64,000 nt of DNA, from the NCBI RefSeq assembly GCF_014648355.1, contig NZ_BMQY01000005.1, positions 574,018 through 638,017 of the forward strand, in the 5' to 3' direction. The notes beneath the pieces were generated by a model. The model saw only the letters and a program-made list of their open reading frames with translations, was not told the DNA's origin and made no database searches. Shown in pieces: positions 62,399-64,000 of the stretch; position 1 is the stretch's first letter; every line of letters begins with the position of its first letter. This stretch comes from Couchioplanes azureus. Its GTDB lineage: Bacteria; Actinomycetota; Actinomycetes; Mycobacteriales; Micromonosporaceae. The position numbers and the translations under genes were made by a program.

Positions 62399-62417
62399 TT
62401 ACTTGCTTGTTAAGTAA
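62399..62417. promoter_or_regulatory. Palindromic operator candidate
   Basis: TTACTT and AAGTAA form a 6-bp inverted repeat around a 7-base spacer, in an AT-rich patch 80 bases before the discoidin-domain gene. This is unlike the surrounding high-GC sequence and fits a repressor site for that gene. Confidence 0.5.
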
Positions 62418-62514
62418 TGCATCGATGAGACTGGCCGTACCATCCCCGCAGCGGGGCGCCGGCCCGGCATGGCCCCGCCGGCCGGCGCCCCGGTGGGTGC
62501 GCCGCACGCCGACG

Positions 62515-63318
62515 TCATCTGGCCGACCCGGGTTCGGCCATGCGGCGGTGCATCTCCGCGGTGGCCCTGTCCGGCATCACCTTGGCCATGGCGCCCTGCG
62601 CCCGGGTCTTCAGCGAGCCGGCGACCACCTTCTCCTCGCCCTTCATCAGCGCCTCGAAGCCCTGTTCGGCCACGAGCGCCGGATCGTCCTTCTCACTCGC
62701 CCCGACCCGGGTGTCGAGCATGTCGGCGCGGGCGAAGAAGTTCGTGTCGGTGGGGCCCGGCATCAGCGAGGTGACCGTGACACCGGTGTCCTTCAGCTCG
62801 GCCCGCAGCGCCTCGGCGAAGGACTGCACGAAGGACTTCGACGCGTTGTAGACGGCCTGGTAGGTCCCCGGCATCATGGCCGCGACCGACGAGGTGAACA
62901 GCACCTTGCCCGCCCCGCGCGCGACCATGTCGGGGAGCACCCGCTTGGCGAGGTGCACCGTCGAGGTGACGTTGACGTCGATGATGTTCAGTTCGTCGCG
63001 CAGGTCGGTGTCCCGGGTGAAGTCGCCACCCTGGCCGACCCCCGCGTTGAGGGCGATGGCGTCGACCGGGCGGCCGGCCGCGCGGATCTCCGCGTACAGC
63101 TTCTCCACGCCGTCGAAGCTGGCCAGGTCGGCCCGCACGGCGGTGACCTGACTCCGCCCGTCGCGCCGCAGGTTGGCGGCCGCCTGCTCGATGCCGTCGT
63201 CCTCGGCGGCGATCAGCAGGTCGTAGCCGTGGTCGGCGAACTGCCGGGCCAGCTCGTAGCCGATGCCGCTGGACGCCCCGGTGACCACCGCGAACTCGCG
63301 GCCGGTGGGTGTCGTCAT
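62515..63318 (-). CDS. Short-chain dehydrogenase/reductase
   Basis: A 267-residue SDR: TGASSGIG (residues 14-21), LNAGVG, the catalytic Ser in VLFTSSVAAM and YNASK. The C-terminal third has LMPGPTDTNFFARADMLD, characteristic of a widespread actinobacterial SDR of unknown substrate. GAGGAGG lies about nine bases before the ATG. Confidence 0.86.
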   Translation of the reverse strand: MTTPTGREFAVVTGASSGIGYELARQFADHGYDLLIAAEDDGIEQAAANLRRDGRSQVTAVRADLASFDGVEKLYAEIRAAGRPVDAIALNAGVGQGGDFTRDTDLRDELNIIDVNVTSTVHLAKRVLPDMVARGAGKVLFTSSVAAMMPGTYQAVYNASKSFVQSFAEALRAELKDTGVTVTSLMPGPTDTNFFARADMLDTRVGASEKDDPALVAEQGFEALMKGEEKVVAGSLKTRAQGAMAKVMPDRATAEMHRRMAEPGSAR

Positions 63319-63437
63319 CAGATGGACCTCCTCGTCGTCTCCCCTCGGTGTGCCCGCGGACGGAGGGGCTAACCGGGAATATCCGGCCCGGCACCGGGCA
63401 ATCGGGACGGAGGGCCACCACAGATCCGGAGGAAGGC

Positions 63438-63619
63438 ATGACGTCGACCGCTATCTGCGCCTCCGACCTGCACAAGGTGCCGGAGGGCCACCCGGACGAG
63501 CGCCACCTCTTCATGTCGGCTCGGTCTTCGTGACCGGGCTCGGCGCCCGGCGCAACGGCATCGAGGTCATCGACTTCGACAAGGTCGACGACGTGCCGGC
63601 CGCCGTGCTGGAGCCCTGA
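63438..63619 (+). pseudogene. Small conserved gene with a frameshift
   Basis: A strong ribosome site (GGAGGAAGG, ending one base before ATG 63438) opens a frame that reads MTSTAICASDLHKVPEGHPD and then ERHLF before it runs into a stop at 63531-63533. One base earlier in another frame the sequence continues smoothly as VGSVFVTGLGARRNGIEVID and then FDKVDDVPAAVLEP to the stop at 63619. A single-base change near 63513 would restore a protein of about 60 residues. Either a real frameshift or a sequence error. Confidence 0.55.
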
Positions 63620-63647
63620 GACGCGGCAGGGTACCACCCAGTCAGGT

Positions 63648-63675
63648 GTCACTCACCTAAAGTGACTCATACTTT
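63648..63675 (+). promoter_or_regulatory. Candidate promoter/operator for the sigma factor gene
   Basis: An inverted repeat GTCACT/AGTGAC (63648-63653 and 63661-63666, 7-base spacer) lies immediately upstream of a -10-like TACTTT (63670-63675), where a regulator could act on transcription towards the gene at 63815. Confidence 0.45.
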
Positions 63676-63814
63676 CGGCTAGTCTTCGCTGGACCGGTCG
63701 GCTAAGGTCGTCGTAACCGAACGGTCAGCATGTGCGCGGGTACGGAGGTCTCCATCGACCACCGTGCCCGCCGATCTATAGCGACACCCGCAGGTGTTCA
63801 GGGAGGACCACGGA

Positions 63815-64000
63815 ATGACTGTGACCCAGTCGGCTCCGTCGACCACGACGTCGACCACGATCAGCGAGGCGCCGCAGGACAGCGCCGCCGATCTCCTCAA
63901 CGCGATGGCCGCCATGCCTGCCGGACACCCCTCCCGCGCCGCGCTGCGGGACCGGGCGATCGAGGCCTGGCTGCCCCTGGCCCGCCACCTCGCCCACCGC
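63815..64000 (+). CDS. SigB/SigF/SigG-family RNA polymerase sigma factor, N-terminal part
   Basis: The first 62 codons of a gene that continues beyond the window. AADLLNAMAAMPAGHPSRAA and RDRAIEAWLPLARHLAHR match region 1.2/2.1 of actinobacterial stress/sporulation sigma factors of the SigB/F/G group. GGGAGG lies eight bases before the ATG. These factors are normally controlled by anti-sigma kinases and STAS antagonists such as the one encoded at 46819-47154. Confidence 0.82.
   Translation, partial: MTVTQSAPSTTTSTTISEAPQDSAADLLNAMAAMPAGHPSRAALRDRAIEAWLPLARHLAHR

Overview
The window is high-GC actinobacterial DNA, most like an Actinoplanes-type member of the Micromonosporaceae. The signs are extreme G/C third-position bias, a mycothiol-era DinB/TIGR03086 domain, the start of a SigB/F/G-type sigma factor, many ATGA/GTGA-coupled gene pairs, and many genes that begin at or next to a TANNNT -10 box (leaderless mRNAs). 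The genus is inferred from gene style only.

Layout. 1-9161: a translationally coupled eight-gene operon that looks like a small natural-product pathway. It encodes an ATP-grasp ligase (5' cut by the window edge), a PaaK-like AMP ligase, an MFS exporter, an SDR-DinB fusion, a compact NRPS adenylation domain, a free carrier protein, an MAO-type flavin amine oxidase and a second acyl-adenylating ligase, and it ends at a strong hairpin. 9259-30558: mostly ordinary chromosomal genes: ketopantoate-reductase-like enzyme, DUF3592 protein, secreted HAD protein, a pair of paralogous LuxR regulators, LysM/VanY peptidase, SigX5-like ECF sigma factor, adenosine deaminase, methyltransferase, LVIVD/DUF305 divergent pair, coiled-coil protein, DcsG-like ATP-grasp, Gfo/Idh oxidoreductase, GGDEF protein, citrate synthase, YciO-like protein, DMT permease, alanyl-tRNA editing protein, a two-component system and an ABM-like protein.

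30559-36396 is a looser, partly degraded accessory stretch with two small secreted proteins, a 3' fragment of a methyltransferase, a GNAT acetyltransferase, a CsbD-like remnant with 36-bp repeats, a cytochrome P450 and a 14-bp tandem repeat. 36397-47154 returns to normal gene content: peptide deformylase, M48 peptidase, IolE-like enzyme with a LacI-type regulator, ahcY behind a SAH riboswitch, Na+/H+ antiporter, an ABC exporter and a STAS protein. 47237-50540 holds lutCBA, directly preceded by a truncated rhamnulokinase, a palindromic LacI-type operator and a broken sugar-ABC ATPase: the remains of a rhamnose locus. 50631-62514: GH26 mannanase-like enzyme, phosphoesterase, secreted protein, a LacI-regulated sugar ABC transporter, glyA behind a ZTP riboswitch and a large Tat-secreted discoidin-domain protein. 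The window ends with an SDR, a frameshifted small gene and the first 62 codons of a SigB/F/G sigma factor.

The most distinctive content is the first operon. Its combination of three adenylate-forming enzymes plus an ATP-grasp, a free carrier protein and a flavin amine oxidase does not match a pathway I can name. The riboswitch pair (SAH at ahcY, ZTP at glyA) and the decayed rhamnose locus next to lutABC are the best-supported secondary observations. No tRNA, rRNA, CRISPR array or intact insertion sequence was seen.
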